Positions 19,628 to 28,446 of a stretch of 64,000 bases of DNA are shown one piece after another. A program made the translations under genes and the position numbers. Source of the DNA: Allobosea sp. (lineage in GTDB: Bacteria > Pseudomonadota > Alphaproteobacteria > Rhizobiales > Beijerinckiaceae); assembly GCA_024231975.1 (NCBI GenBank), contig JAAEQB010000022.1:1-64000 (forward strand). The letters run 5' to 3'. The notes below the pieces were generated by a model, which saw only the letters and a list, made by a program, of their open reading frames with translations, had not been told where the DNA came from and ran no database searches. Within the stretch, counting starts at the first letter, position 1. Each line of letters starts with the position of its first letter.

Positions 19628-19836
19628 CGGGACTTGGCGAACCCTACTAGTGGAAGCGCACTGTGCAGCCGCGGCCACAAGTGCTTGAATCCGCGTGATG
19701 CTTGGCCGGCTGGCGCAGCTTGAGCGCCGATCGCGGCCCTTCCGAATCATGACCGAATCGTGGCGATGAACGCAGCGACGCTGCTGACGGGATTGGTCGC
19801 GCCTGCCGCCTAGCTCCAAGGCAGCAGGAGAGCGCT

Positions 19837-20532
19837 ATGACCGACACCGTCTTCGAACTGCGCCGCTACACCTTGAAGCCCGGTGCGCGCGAAGCCCTGA
19901 TCCAGGTCTTCGACACCCATCTCGTCGAGACGCAAGAAGCGGTCGGCATGAGCGTGCTCTGCCAGTTCCGCGATCCCGCGGCGCCCGACCAGTTCGTCTG
20001 GTTCCGCGGCTTTGCCGATCAGGCGGCGCGGACCGGCGCCCTCCCCGCCTTCTATGGCGGCCCGGTCTGGGCACAGCATGGCCCCGCCGCCAACGAAACC
20101 ATGCTGGAATGGCACGACGTGCTGATGCTCAAGCCCGCCACGGCCGAGGCCGGCTTCAAGGCTGCCGGACGCGAGCGACTGCCGCCCGGCACGGCCGACC
20201 TCGAGGATGGGCGGACCTATCTGGTCGCCATCCACCATCTCATGCCGGATGCAGCCGATGACGAGGCCGCGCTGCTAGCGAAGGCGATCGCCGACGCCGT
20301 GCACGCCGCGGGCGGCGAGGTCCTCGCCAGCCTGATCAGCGACCACAGTGAGAACGGCTTTCGGCGCCTGCCGGTGCGGGAGGGCGAATGCGTTGCGGTC
20401 ACGCTGGTGAGGCCTGCAGTCCCGCAGGCGATACCGGCGCTCGAAACGGTTCTGCGCGAGACGGCGCCCGGTGCCCGCCGCATGCCGGACATCGCCCGTC
20501 TCGTCCCGACCGCGCGTTCGCTCTTGCGATAA
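19837..20532 (+). CDS. NIPSNAP-family protein
   Basis: 231 aa. The N-terminal 100 residues fit the NIPSNAP alpha/beta barrel: FELRRYTLKPGAREALIQVFDTHLVETQEAVGMSV, followed by FVWFRGF. The C-terminal half is a second, weaker repeat. Related to stress-responsive antibiotic biosynthesis monooxygenase-like dimers, but reaction unknown. The start ATG is preceded by GGAGAG. Followed 70 nt on by a serine hydrolase in the same direction. Confidence 0.85.
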   Translation: MTDTVFELRRYTLKPGAREALIQVFDTHLVETQEAVGMSVLCQFRDPAAPDQFVWFRGFADQAARTGALPAFYGGPVWAQHGPAANETMLEWHDVLMLKPATAEAGFKAAGRERLPPGTADLEDGRTYLVAIHHLMPDAADDEAALLAKAIADAVHAAGGEVLASLISDHSENGFRRLPVREGECVAVTLVRPAVPQAIPALETVLRETAPGARRMPDIARLVPTARSLLR

Positions 20533-20603
20533 GTCTGGGTCCAGCGCCGCAGAGAAGCCCGGATTGCCCGGCCTGATGTGCTCGCACACCGGAGGCCGGA
20601 TCG

Positions 20604-21611
20604 ATGAATCGCCTGCTCGCCATCATCGCGCTCTGCTTCTGCGTGCTGCCGGCGCGGGCAGAGCCCGGCCGCCACTGGCAGAGCATCGACCCTGTCTCGG
20701 CCGGCTGGTCCGCGACCGCGCTGCAGCCGCTGCGCGACTATGCTGAGCTCCGCAAGCCGACCGCCCTGTTGCTGGTGCAGAACGGCGCCCTCCTCGCCTC
20801 TTTCGGCGATCCCGCGCGCAAGGTCGGCGTCGCTTCGGTGCGCAAGAGCCTGCTGAGCGCGCTTTATGGCGACGCCGTCGCCGACGGGCGGATCAAGCTC
20901 GACGCCACGCTCGCCGAGCTCGGCGTCGACGAGAAGGCGCCGGGGCTGACTGAGCAGGAAAAGGGCGCCACCGTCCGCGACCTGCTGACCGCCCGCTCCG
21001 GCATCTACCTGCCGGCTGCGCATGAGACGCCCGACATCAAGGAGAAGCGCCCGCTCCGGGGCAGCCATCCGCCGGGCACGTTCTGGTTCTACAACAACTG
21101 GGATTTCAACGCACCGAGCACGATCTATCGCCAGCGCACCGGCGAGGACATCTTCGAGAGCTTCGCCCGCCATATCGCCGCGCCGATCGGCATGGAGGAC
21201 TTTTCCGCCAAGGATGGCCGTTATGCGCTGTCGCCAGTCTCGCTGCATCCAGCCTATCCGTTCAGGCTGAGCGCGCGCGATCTCGCCCGGTTCGGCGTGC
21301 TCTTCGCCAATGGCGGCAGCTGGGAGGGCCGGCAGCTCATACCGGCAGGCTGGGTCGGCGAATCGACCGCTCGCCATTCCGCCAGCGACCGGCCCGGCCG
21401 CGGTTATGGTTATATGTGGTGGACCCTGCCGGAGGACGGCTTCGGCAAGGGTGCGGCGCTCGCCTCCGGCTATGACGGGCAGCAGGTCGCCGTCATACCG
21501 GGCAAGCGCCTGGTCCTGGTCCAAACGGCCGAATCCGGAAGCGACGGGAAAGGTCAGCGGACCCGCGACTTCATTGCGATGCTGCGCAAGATCGTGGCCT
21601 CGGCGCCATGA
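20604..21611 (+). CDS. Secreted serine hydrolase, class C beta-lactamase fold
   Basis: 335 aa with a signal peptide (MNRLLAIIALCFCVLPARA, cut after about residue 19), so periplasmic. The serine motif S-x-x-K is Ser78-Val-Arg-Lys81 in VASVRKSLLSALYG, and Y-x-N is Tyr163-Asn-Asn165 in FWFYNNWDF. These define the penicillin-binding/beta-lactamase-like family; many members are peptidases or esterases and not resistance enzymes. Length matches the family. Weak ribosome site GGAGG some way upstream. Confidence 0.88.
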   Translation: MNRLLAIIALCFCVLPARAEPGRHWQSIDPVSAGWSATALQPLRDYAELRKPTALLLVQNGALLASFGDPARKVGVASVRKSLLSALYGDAVADGRIKLDATLAELGVDEKAPGLTEQEKGATVRDLLTARSGIYLPAAHETPDIKEKRPLRGSHPPGTFWFYNNWDFNAPSTIYRQRTGEDIFESFARHIAAPIGMEDFSAKDGRYALSPVSLHPAYPFRLSARDLARFGVLFANGGSWEGRQLIPAGWVGESTARHSASDRPGRGYGYMWWTLPEDGFGKGAALASGYDGQQVAVIPGKRLVLVQTAESGSDGKGQRTRDFIAMLRKIVASAP

Positions 21612-21707
21612 CGGTCCATGCCCGCAGCACCCGGCCGCACTGGACATCGGTCGCCCCAATCTTCATAAGTCGCGCGACGGCCTGAAAGCCTGCGCGGACG
21701 CGAAGCG

Positions 21708-22118
21708 ATGACCAAGACCCTGCTCCAGATCTTCACCTGGTGGAACGGCCAGACCATCGGCACGAGGTTCCATACCTGGCGCTTCGGCGAGAAGGTCGGC
21801 GAGGACGAGTTCGGCAACGTCTACTACCGCACCAAGGGCGGCGTGAAGGACAAGGCGCTCGGCGTCCAGCGCCGCTGGGTGGTCTATAACGGCCCGATCG
21901 AGGCTTCGACAATCCCGCCCGGCTGGAACGGCTGGCTGCACCATACCGTCGACGTCGCTCCCTCCGAAGAGAAGTACACCCCGCGCGAGTGGCAGAAGCC
22001 GCATGAGCCGAACCATACCGGCACCGCCCTCGCCTACCGCCCGCCGGGCTCGACTCTCGGCGAAAACAAGACCCCGGCTGCTACCGGCGACTATCAGGCC
22101 TGGACGCCGGGCCGCTGA
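21708..22118 (+). CDS. NDUFA12-type NADH:ubiquinone oxidoreductase subunit
   Basis: 136 aa, accessory subunit of respiratory complex I. Strongly typical sequence: LLQIFTWWNGQTIGTRFHTWRFGEKVGEDEFGNVYYRT, RRWVVYNG, IPPGWNGWLHHTVDVAP and WQKPHEPNHTGT. Found in alphaproteobacteria and mitochondria, which supports the taxonomy. Single gene ending in a good terminator; the rest of the nuo genes are elsewhere. Confidence 0.96.
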   Translation: MTKTLLQIFTWWNGQTIGTRFHTWRFGEKVGEDEFGNVYYRTKGGVKDKALGVQRRWVVYNGPIEASTIPPGWNGWLHHTVDVAPSEEKYTPREWQKPHEPNHTGTALAYRPPGSTLGENKTPAATGDYQAWTPGR

Positions 22119-22143
22119 CAGGCGGACGAGAATTAGAGAACAC

Positions 22144-22174
22144 ACCGGCGGCGCCACGCACCGCCGGTTTTTTT
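22144..22174 (+). terminator. Rho-independent terminator after NDUFA12 gene
   Basis: ACCGGCGG (22144-22151) pairs with CCGCCGGT (22161-22168), then a run of seven T. Located 26 nt after the stop. Confidence 0.9.
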
Positions 22175-22246
22175 GTTTCCGGACGTTGGGGAACCGCGCC
22201 AGCTTTCTCCCGTTGATCCGCGCGCCATTCCGGCCGAGAGATCGCT

Positions 22247-23500
22247 ATGGGCCCCGATCGCACCGCTTCGGCTCGCGGGCCGCTCGACGCACTGAACTTC
22301 TTCCTCGCGGATGTCCGTGACGGCCTCGGCCCCTATCTCGCGATCTACCTGCTGACGGTCCAGCACTGGGACGAAGCTTCGATCGGTTTCACACTCTCCG
22401 CGGCGGGGATCGCCGGCATCGTCGCGCAGACGCCTGCCGGCGCGCTGATCGATGCGGTGCGGGCGAAACGCGCTATCCTCGTCGCTGCCGCAGTCGCGAT
22501 CACGGCAGCCTCGCTCGCCATCCCGCTCTTTCCCGGCCTGGTGCCCGTGACGATCCTGCAGGCGATCTCTGGGGTCGCCGGCGCAGTGTTCCCTCCAGCG
22601 ATAGCCGCGATCACGCTCGGCATCGTCGGGCCAAAGGCCTTCGCTGCACGGATCGGCCGCAACGAGGCCTTCAACCATGCCGGCAACGCCGTCGCAGCGC
22701 TGCTTGCCGGCGCGCTGGCCTATTGGCTCGGCGCGATCGCCGTCTTCTGGCTGATGGCGGCGATGGCGATAGCCAGCATCATCGCCACGCTGAGCGTCCC
22801 AGCGACCGCGATCGACCACGACGTCGCCCGCGGCCTCGACGGTGCCTCCGACAGCTCCGGCGCGGCACGCCCTTCTGGTTTCAGCGTGCTGTTCGCCAGC
22901 CCGCCTCTGCTGGTCTTTGCCGCGTCGACCACGCTCTTCCATTTCGCCAATGCGGCGATGCTGCCGCTCGTCGGCCAGAAGCTGGCGCTGGCCAATCCGG
23001 AGCTTGCCACCACGCTGATGTCGGCCTGCATCGTCGCGGCCCAGCTGGTGATGGTCCCGGTCGCGCTCATCGTCGGCGCCAGGGCCGATCGCTGGGGCCG
23101 CAAGCCGATCTTCGCGATCGCGCTGGCGGTGCTGTGCCTGCGCGGGCTGCTCTATCCGCTCTCGGACGCAGCGCCCTGGCTGATCGGCGTCCAGCTGCTG
23201 GACGGTGTCGGCGCCGGCATCTTCGGCGCGCTCTTTCCGCTCATCGTCGCCGATCTCACGGCCGGCACCGGCCATTTCAACGTCGCCCAGGGCGCCATCG
23301 CAACGGCGCAGGGCATCGGCGCGGCGTTAAGCACCTCTGTCGCCGGCGCAATCGTCGTTGGCTACGGCTACGGCGCGGCTTTCGTCACGCTTGGGTTGGC
23401 GGCCGCCCTGGCCTTGACGCTGTTGCTCCTGCTGATGCCCGAACCTCGCCGCCCCGAGAGCGAGACCCTGGCGAACGATGCGATCGCCGGGCCGCGCTGA
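22247..23500 (+). CDS. MFS transporter
   Basis: 417 aa, about 12 membrane helices, inner membrane. The N-terminal half has ALNFFLADVRDGLGPYLAIYLL and the loop 2-3 region DAVRAKRAIL; the loop 8-9 carries GARADRWGRKPIFAIAL, the conserved MFS motif G-x3-D-R-x-G-R-[KR]. The substrate is not predictable. Ends eight bases before the convergent mntH stop. Confidence 0.9.
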   Translation: MGPDRTASARGPLDALNFFLADVRDGLGPYLAIYLLTVQHWDEASIGFTLSAAGIAGIVAQTPAGALIDAVRAKRAILVAAAVAITAASLAIPLFPGLVPVTILQAISGVAGAVFPPAIAAITLGIVGPKAFAARIGRNEAFNHAGNAVAALLAGALAYWLGAIAVFWLMAAMAIASIIATLSVPATAIDHDVARGLDGASDSSGAARPSGFSVLFASPPLLVFAASTTLFHFANAAMLPLVGQKLALANPELATTLMSACIVAAQLVMVPVALIVGARADRWGRKPIFAIALAVLCLRGLLYPLSDAAPWLIGVQLLDGVGAGIFGALFPLIVADLTAGTGHFNVAQGAIATAQGIGAALSTSVAGAIVVGYGYGAAFVTLGLAAALALTLLLLLMPEPRRPESETLANDAIAGPR

Positions 23501-23508
23501 ATCCGAGT

Positions 23509-24855
23509 TCACCCCGCCCCTCTGACGAAGTCGACCAGCAGCTTGACGTTGAGCGCCGCGATCACCAGAGCGATCAGATAGGCGAAGGCGACGAGCCAGC
23601 GCGGCGCGACGAGCTCGCCCATCTTGGCCTTGTCGGCAGTGAACATCACCAGCGGGAAGACGGCGAAGGAGAGCTGCAGCGAGAGCACGACCTGGGTCAG
23701 GATCAGCAGCCGCGCCGTGCCGGCATCGCCATACCAGATCGTCACCGCCGCGGCCGGGATGATGGCGATGCCACGGGTGATCAGCCGGCGCAGCCAGGGC
23801 GCCAGTTTGATCTTGAGGAAGCCCTCCATCACGATCTGGCCGGCGAGCGTCGCCGTCACCGTCGAGTTGATGCCGCAGCAGAGCAGCGCAATGCCGAACA
23901 GGGTCGGCGCGATCGCCACGCCCAGCAGCGGGCCCAGCAGCTTGTGCGCATCGCCCAGCTCGGCGACCTCGGTCTGGCCGGTCTTGTGGAAGGTCGCCGC
24001 CGCCAGGATCAGGATCGAGGCGTTGATCAGCAGCGCGAACATCAGTGCGACCGTCGAATCGATCGTGGCGAATTTCAGCGCCTGGCGCTTCTCCGGCAGG
24101 GTTTCGCCATAGGCGCGCGTCTGCACGATGCCGGAATGCAAATAGAGGTTATGCGGCATCACCGTCGCGCCAAGGATGCCGAGCGCGAGATAGAGCATCT
24201 CCGGATTGGTCACGATCTCGGTGGTCGGCGCAAAGCCCCGGATCACCTGCCCCCAGTTCGGATCGGCGAGCGCGATCTGGATCGCAAAGCAGACCGCGAT
24301 CACGCCGAGCAGCGTGATGATCAGCGCCTCGACCCAGCGGAAGCCGAGCCGCTGCAGATAGAGGATCAGGAAGACGTCGAGCGCGGTGATGATCACGCCG
24401 AGCTCGAGCGGTATGCCGAAGATCAGGTTGAGGCCGATCGCGGTGCCGATCACCTCGGCGATGTCGGTCGCGATGATCGCGGTCTCGGCGAGAAACCAGA
24501 GCACATAGGCGACGGGCTTGGGGAAGGCGTCGCGGCAGGCCTGGGCGAGGTCGCGGCCCGAGGCGATGGCGAGGCGCGCGCAGAGCGACTGCAGCACGAT
24601 CGCCATGATGTTGGAGACCAGCGCGACGACGAGCAGCGTATAGCCGAACTTCGAGCCGCCGGCGATCGAGGTCGCCCAATTGCCGGGATCCATATAGCCG
24701 ACGGCGACGAGATAGCCCGGCCCGACGAAGGCCGCCGCGCGCCGCCAGCCCGGCCCGGAACCGCGCACCGCGATCGAGCGATGGACGTCGGCCAGCGAAG
24801 CCTCACCCCGCTCGCTGCGCCAACCGGCGGGCAACTTCTCGACCCGAGCGTCCAT
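23509..24855 (-). CDS. mntH: Nramp-type divalent metal (Mn2+/Fe2+) transporter
   Basis: 448 aa, about 11 membrane helices, proton-coupled uptake of Mn2+ and related metals. Metal-binding motifs are present: DPGN at 56-59 in VAVGYMDPGNWATSIAGGSKFGY, and MPHN in helix 6 (ATVMPHNLYLHSG). Helix 3 has ETAIIATDIAEVIG. The ATG lies 20 nt from a tandem pair of palindromes, pointing to repression by a Fur-family regulator such as Mur when Mn is plentiful. Confidence 0.93.
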   Translation of the reverse strand: MDARVEKLPAGWRSERGEASLADVHRSIAVRGSGPGWRRAAAFVGPGYLVAVGYMDPGNWATSIAGGSKFGYTLLVVALVSNIMAIVLQSLCARLAIASGRDLAQACRDAFPKPVAYVLWFLAETAIIATDIAEVIGTAIGLNLIFGIPLELGVIITALDVFLILYLQRLGFRWVEALIITLLGVIAVCFAIQIALADPNWGQVIRGFAPTTEIVTNPEMLYLALGILGATVMPHNLYLHSGIVQTRAYGETLPEKRQALKFATIDSTVALMFALLINASILILAAATFHKTGQTEVAELGDAHKLLGPLLGVAIAPTLFGIALLCCGINSTVTATLAGQIVMEGFLKIKLAPWLRRLITRGIAIIPAAAVTIWYGDAGTARLLILTQVVLSLQLSFAVFPLVMFTADKAKMGELVAPRWLVAFAYLIALVIAALNVKLLVDFVRGAG

Positions 24856-24874
24856 GCCTGATCCCTATCCCGCT

Positions 24875-24893
24875 CCTGCAACCCATTCGCAGG
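24875..24893. promoter_or_regulatory. Metal-regulator-like palindrome 1 before mntH
   Basis: CCTGCAACCCATTCGCAGG, 19 bp, imperfect palindrome with CCTGC at one end and GCAGG at the other. Shares the TGCRA...TTCGCA pattern with the next box. Lies 20 nt before the mntH start. Confidence 0.45.
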
Positions 24894-24901
24894 ATATCGA
24901 A

Positions 24902-24918
24902 TTGCAAACGGTTCGCAA
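24902..24918. promoter_or_regulatory. Metal-regulator-like palindrome 2 before mntH
   Basis: TTGCAAACGGTTCGCAA, 17 bp; the two 8-bp arms match at 7 positions. Resembles the TGCAA/TTGCA sites reported for Mur and Fur family proteins in alphaproteobacteria. Box centres are 26 bp apart. Confidence 0.5.
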
Positions 24919-25114
24919 GAGCGGAAGCGCCCGCTCGATATGCACCTTGGTGCCGGAAGCGCTCTTGGAAACGCATGGCCGTCAACGGAGAGCCGTCGCA
25001 GCTTTCGGTGCGAGCCAGGCCATTCACCGGCCTCCCGCCCTTTTTCCGCTGCGATTGCCGTGCTACTGCGCCCCGTCGCGGCTCGGTCGCGCTTGAAGAG
25101 AATCGCAAGCCAGC

Positions 25115-25720
25115 ATGCCCTCGCTCCGCAGGATCCTCGCCCTCGCCGCCGTCTCCGGCGCAGCGCTCGCGCTGGCCGTCCCCGCCAAGGCCGACCGCAT
25201 CCGCAATCCGACCGCAGTCTTCGCCGGGCTCGACAAGATCACCGGCCGGATCATCTCCTTCGAGGTGGCGATCGACGAGACCGTGCAGTTCGGTGCGCTG
25301 CAGATCACACCGCGCGTCTGCTGGACCCGCCCGCCGACCGAGGCGCCGCAGACGACCTCCTTCACCGAAGTCGACGAGGTCACCTTCAACAACGAATACC
25401 GGCGCATCTTCACCGGTTGGATGTATGCATCGAGCCCGGGCCTGCACGGCGTCGAGCACGCGATCTACGATGTCTGGCTGACCGACTGCAAAGGCGGTAC
25501 CGAGCTGGTGGTCGACCCCAAGGAGCCGGAGGCCCCTCCCCCGCCGCTCACCCCCGAGCAGCGTCGCCCTGCCCGTCCGGCCCAGCAGACCCCGCCACCG
25601 AACCAGCGCATCGACGTCGCGCCGCCGCAGGGTGTGCCGGTGCAGCCGCGCCAGACGCCGTCGCAGCGCTTCTTCCCGACCAACCCGGCTCCCGGGCGCG
25701 ATCCGACCGGTGGCAACTGA
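25115..25720 (+). CDS. DUF2155 secreted protein
   Basis: 201 aa with a signal peptide (MPSLRRILALAAVSGAALALAVPAKA). The conserved DUF2155 core runs about residues 30-135: AVFAGLDKITGRIISFEVAIDE, then FGALQITPRVCWTRPP and a late YDVWLTDC. Two Cys may form a disulfide. The C-terminal 60 residues are Pro-rich and low complexity. Function unknown; in Hyphomicrobiales it usually lies near aat, accC and accB as here. Confidence 0.88.
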   Translation: MPSLRRILALAAVSGAALALAVPAKADRIRNPTAVFAGLDKITGRIISFEVAIDETVQFGALQITPRVCWTRPPTEAPQTTSFTEVDEVTFNNEYRRIFTGWMYASSPGLHGVEHAIYDVWLTDCKGGTELVVDPKEPEAPPPPLTPEQRRPARPAQQTPPPNQRIDVAPPQGVPVQPRQTPSQRFFPTNPAPGRDPTGGN

Positions 25721-25722
25721 CC

Positions 25723-26103
25723 ATGGCGCGGGTCACCGGCATCGGCGGATTGTTCTTCCGCGGCAGTGACCCGCAAGCCCTGGCGGCCTGGTACGAGCGC
25801 CATCTTGGCATCGCGGACATGAACAGGGCGGTCTGGAGCCAGGATGCCGGGCCGACCATCTTCGGCCCCTTCGCCGCGACGACCGAATATTTCGGCCGGC
25901 GGGACCAGCAATGGATGATCAATTTCCGCGTCGATGATCTCGATGCGATGATGGGTTCGCTCCGCGCCGCCGGCATCGCCGTCGAGACCCGGACGGAATG
26001 GGATTCGGAAGTCGGCCGCTTCTGCCGCATCCACGATCCCGACGGCAACCCGATCGAGCTCTGGGAGCCCGCACCGACGGCGACGGGCGAACCGGCGGCC
26101 TGA
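25723..26103 (+). CDS. VOC-family (glyoxalase-like) protein
   Basis: 126 aa, a single vicinal-oxygen-chelate unit. GIGGLFFRGSDPQALAAWYERHLGI at the start, then a metal-site-like end with FCRIHDPDGNPIELWEP, where the Glu is the usual ligand. Could be a dioxygenase, isomerase or resistance protein; the substrate is unknown. Starts 2 nt after the DUF2155 stop and ends 5 nt before the convergent aat stop. Confidence 0.85.
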   Translation: MARVTGIGGLFFRGSDPQALAAWYERHLGIADMNRAVWSQDAGPTIFGPFAATTEYFGRRDQQWMINFRVDDLDAMMGSLRAAGIAVETRTEWDSEVGRFCRIHDPDGNPIELWEPAPTATGEPAA

Positions 26104-26108
26104 TCGGA

Positions 26109-26786
26109 TCAGTCGGAGAGCTCCGCGAGCGCTTCGCCGCCACTGACCGCCTGTCCAGCAGGCCAACCCCACCAATCGCCATCGGCAGCGACCGCGGCGT
26201 CAAGCAATTCGCGATAGGCCTCGCGCGGGATTTCGCGCGTGCCGAACTGGGAGAGATGCGCGGTCTGGAACTGGGTGTCGAGTAATTGGTAGCCACCGCG
26301 CCGCAGCCGTGCGACGAGATGCACCAGCGCCACCTTCGAGGCGTCGGTCTCGCGGTGGAACATGCTCTCGCCGAAGAAGGCCCCGCCTAGCGACAGGCCA
26401 TAAAGCCCGCCGACCAGCCTGTCCTCGCGCCAGCATTCGACGGTGTGGACATAGCCGAGATGGAAGAGCTCGCCATAGAGCGCCCGGATGCGGCCGTTGA
26501 TCCAAGTCTCGGCCCGGTCCGGCCGGCTTTCGGCACAGGCCGCGATCACGCGGGCGAAGTCGTGGTCGATCCGGATCTCGAAGCGGTCGGAGCGAACGGT
26601 GCGCGCCAGCCTGCCTGGAATATGGAAGGCGTCGAGCGGGATGATGCCGCGGATGTCCGGCTCGACCCAGAACAGGCCGGGATCATCGGCGCTCTCCGCC
26701 ATCGGGAAGACGCCGGCCGCATAGGCGCGCAGCAGGATCTCCGGCGTGATCGCCGGCGCGCGCGCGGGTGTGGAACGGGCCTTCAT
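26109..26786 (-). CDS. aat: Leucyl/phenylalanyl-tRNA--protein transferase
   Basis: 225 aa, adds Leu/Phe to N-terminal Lys/Arg of proteins for N-end rule degradation (ClpS/ClpAP). Very typical blocks: LLRAYAAGVFPMAESADDPGLFWVEPDIRGIIPLD, ETWINGRIRALYGELFHLGYVHTVECW, GLYGLSLGGAFFGESMF and LLDTQFQTAHLSQFGTREIPREAY. ATG 26786 fits the family; an upstream ATG would add 22 residues without similarity. Not tightly linked to accC, as repeats fill the 266 bp between. Confidence 0.95.
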   Translation of the reverse strand: MKARSTPARAPAITPEILLRAYAAGVFPMAESADDPGLFWVEPDIRGIIPLDAFHIPGRLARTVRSDRFEIRIDHDFARVIAACAESRPDRAETWINGRIRALYGELFHLGYVHTVECWREDRLVGGLYGLSLGGAFFGESMFHRETDASKVALVHLVARLRRGGYQLLDTQFQTAHLSQFGTREIPREAYRELLDAAVAADGDWWGWPAGQAVSGGEALAELSD

Positions 26787-26829
26787 GCAGCGATGGGAGC
26801 GCGGGCGGGCGGTTGAGTCAAACCCTCGA

Positions 26830-26927
26830 GCATTTTCGAGCGAAGTGGGCACCGGTTCGCGTGAAGAAAATGCGATATGACAAAGACTGAGACCAATTCC
26901 GCCATTAGACGAATTGCGGAATTGGTC
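26830..26927. repeat. Hyphomicrobiales-type intergenic palindromic repeat
   Basis: GCATTTTC (26830-26837) pairs with GAAAATGC (26866-26873), with GAAGTGGGCACCGGTTCGCG between. Next to it GACCAATTCCGC (26891-26902) pairs perfectly with GCGGAATTGGTC (26916-26927). The first part matches from memory a short repeat scattered between genes of many Hyphomicrobiales. Confidence 0.65.
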
Positions 26928-26929
26928 TA

Positions 26930-27041
26930 GCCGTCATTCCCGGGCGAAGCGAAGCACAGACCCAGGGAATCTCCTGACAAGAAGGCGCAATCTGCGCCAT
27001 TCCGGTCAGAGATGCTCGGGTCAAGCCCGAGCATGACGGCT
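26930..27041. repeat. 112-bp REP-like element, copy 1
   Basis: Bounded by GCCGTCAT and ATGACGGC (inverted). Ends with GATGCTCGGGTCAAGCCCGAGCATGACGGC-like sequence (inner stem GCTCGGG/CCCGAGC). A copy with the same length and termini is at 57803-57914. No coding sequence. Confidence 0.75.
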
Positions 27042-27052
27042 TGCGCCGGGCC

Positions 27053-28417
27053 TCACGCCTCGCCCGGCTGGTCCATGCCGCCATTGGCGAGGAATTTCTC
27101 CAGCCAGTGGATGTTGTAGTCGCCGTTGAGCATGTCCTGGTTGCGCACCAGCGTGCGGAACAGCGGCAGCGTCGTATCGACACCGTCGACGACGAACTCG
27201 TCGAGTGAACGGCGCAGGCGCATCAGGCATTCGGCCCGGTTGCGGCCGTGCACGATCAGCTTGCCGACCAGCGAATCGTAATGCGGCGGGATGACATAGC
27301 CCTGATAGGCGGCCGAATCGACGCGCACGCCGAGACCGCCCGGCGTGTGGAACGAGGCGATCTTGCCCGGCGAGGGCCGGAAGGTCGCGGGATGCTCGGC
27401 ATTGACGCGACATTCGATGGCGTGGCCCTCGATGACGACATCCTTCTGGCTGATCGAGAGCGGCGCGCCGGCGGCAATCCGGATCTGCTCGTTGACCAGA
27501 TCGATCCCGGTGATCATCTCGGTGACCGGGTGCTCGACCTGGATGCGGGTGTTCATCTCGATGAAGTAGAACTCGCCGTCCTCGTAGAGGAACTCGATCG
27601 TGCCGGCGCCGAGATAGCCCATATCGGCCATCGCCTTGGCGCAGATATTGCCGATCCGGTCGCGCTCGCCGGCGTTGAGAGCAGGCGACGGGCCCTCCTC
27701 CCAGACCTTCTGGTGGCGGCGCTGCAGCGAGCAGTCGCGCTCGCCGAGATGGATCGCCCGGCCCTTGCCGTCGCCGAGCACCTGGATCTCGATATGGCGC
27801 GGCTTCTCGAGGTATTTCTCGATGTAGACGGCATCGTCGCCGAAATTGGCCTTGGCTTCGCTGCGGGCCGTGGCGAGCATGACGGACACCTCGTCCTCGC
27901 TGCGCACGACCTTCATGCCCTTGCCGCCGCCGCCCGACGCCGCCTTGATGATGACGGGCAGGCCGATCTCGCGGATGATGCGCAGCGCCTCCTCGTCATC
28001 GGCGACGCCACCCTCCGAGCCGGGCACGCAAGGGATTCCGAGGCGCTTGGCTGTGCGCTTGGCCTCGATCTTGTCGCCCATGCTGCGGATGTGCTCGGCC
28101 TTGGGGCCGATGAAGGTGATGTTGTGCCGCTCCAGGATCTCGGCGAAGCGGGCGTTCTCGGAGAGGAAGCCGTAGCCGGGATGGACCGCGTCGGCGCCAG
28201 TGATCTCGCAGGCGGCGATCAAAGCCGGGATGTTGAGATAGCTCTCGCGCGCCGGCGGCGGGCCGATGCAGACGCTCTCGTCGGCGAGGCGCACATGCAT
28301 GGCGTTGGCGTCGGCGGTCGAATGCACCGCGACGGTGGCGATGCCGAGCTCCTTGGCGGCTCGCAGCACTCGCAGCGCGATCTCGCCGCGATTGGCGATC
28401 AGGATCTTGTCGAACAT
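27053..28417 (-). CDS. accC: Acetyl-CoA carboxylase, biotin carboxylase subunit
   Basis: 454 aa. ATP-dependent carboxylation of the biotin on BCCP in fatty acid synthesis, cytoplasm. Full ATP-grasp enzyme: ANRGEIALRVLRAAKELG, the glycine-rich loop AASGGGGKGMKVV, ARHIEIQVLGD (here PRHIEIQVLGD), EMNTRIQVEHPVTE and the C-terminal RCR-like end with NAEHP. Starts 29 nt downstream of accB. The usual E. coli layout accB-accC is kept. Confidence 0.97.
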   Translation of the reverse strand: MFDKILIANRGEIALRVLRAAKELGIATVAVHSTADANAMHVRLADESVCIGPPPARESYLNIPALIAACEITGADAVHPGYGFLSENARFAEILERHNITFIGPKAEHIRSMGDKIEAKRTAKRLGIPCVPGSEGGVADDEEALRIIREIGLPVIIKAASGGGGKGMKVVRSEDEVSVMLATARSEAKANFGDDAVYIEKYLEKPRHIEIQVLGDGKGRAIHLGERDCSLQRRHQKVWEEGPSPALNAGERDRIGNICAKAMADMGYLGAGTIEFLYEDGEFYFIEMNTRIQVEHPVTEMITGIDLVNEQIRIAAGAPLSISQKDVVIEGHAIECRVNAEHPATFRPSPGKIASFHTPGGLGVRVDSAAYQGYVIPPHYDSLVGKLIVHGRNRAECLMRLRRSLDEFVVDGVDTTLPLFRTLVRNQDMLNGDYNIHWLEKFLANGGMDQPGEA

Positions 28418-28446
28418 CTTCAGCCCGCTCCCGTCCGGCGCCGGCC

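Larger units (their letters stand above)
19137..19836. other. 700-bp region between nrdJ and the NIPSNAP gene
   Basis: Divergent regulatory region with no convincing gene. It holds the nrdJ promoter (19409-19437), a 7-bp inverted repeat (19469-19487) and a CtrA-like box (19613-19627). The part between 19500 and 19610 shows nothing clear. Confidence 0.6.

Noticed and set aside
22723..24861. 712-codon plus frame across the MFS gene and mntH
   Set aside because: Runs out of frame through one gene and antisense to the other; a composition artefact.
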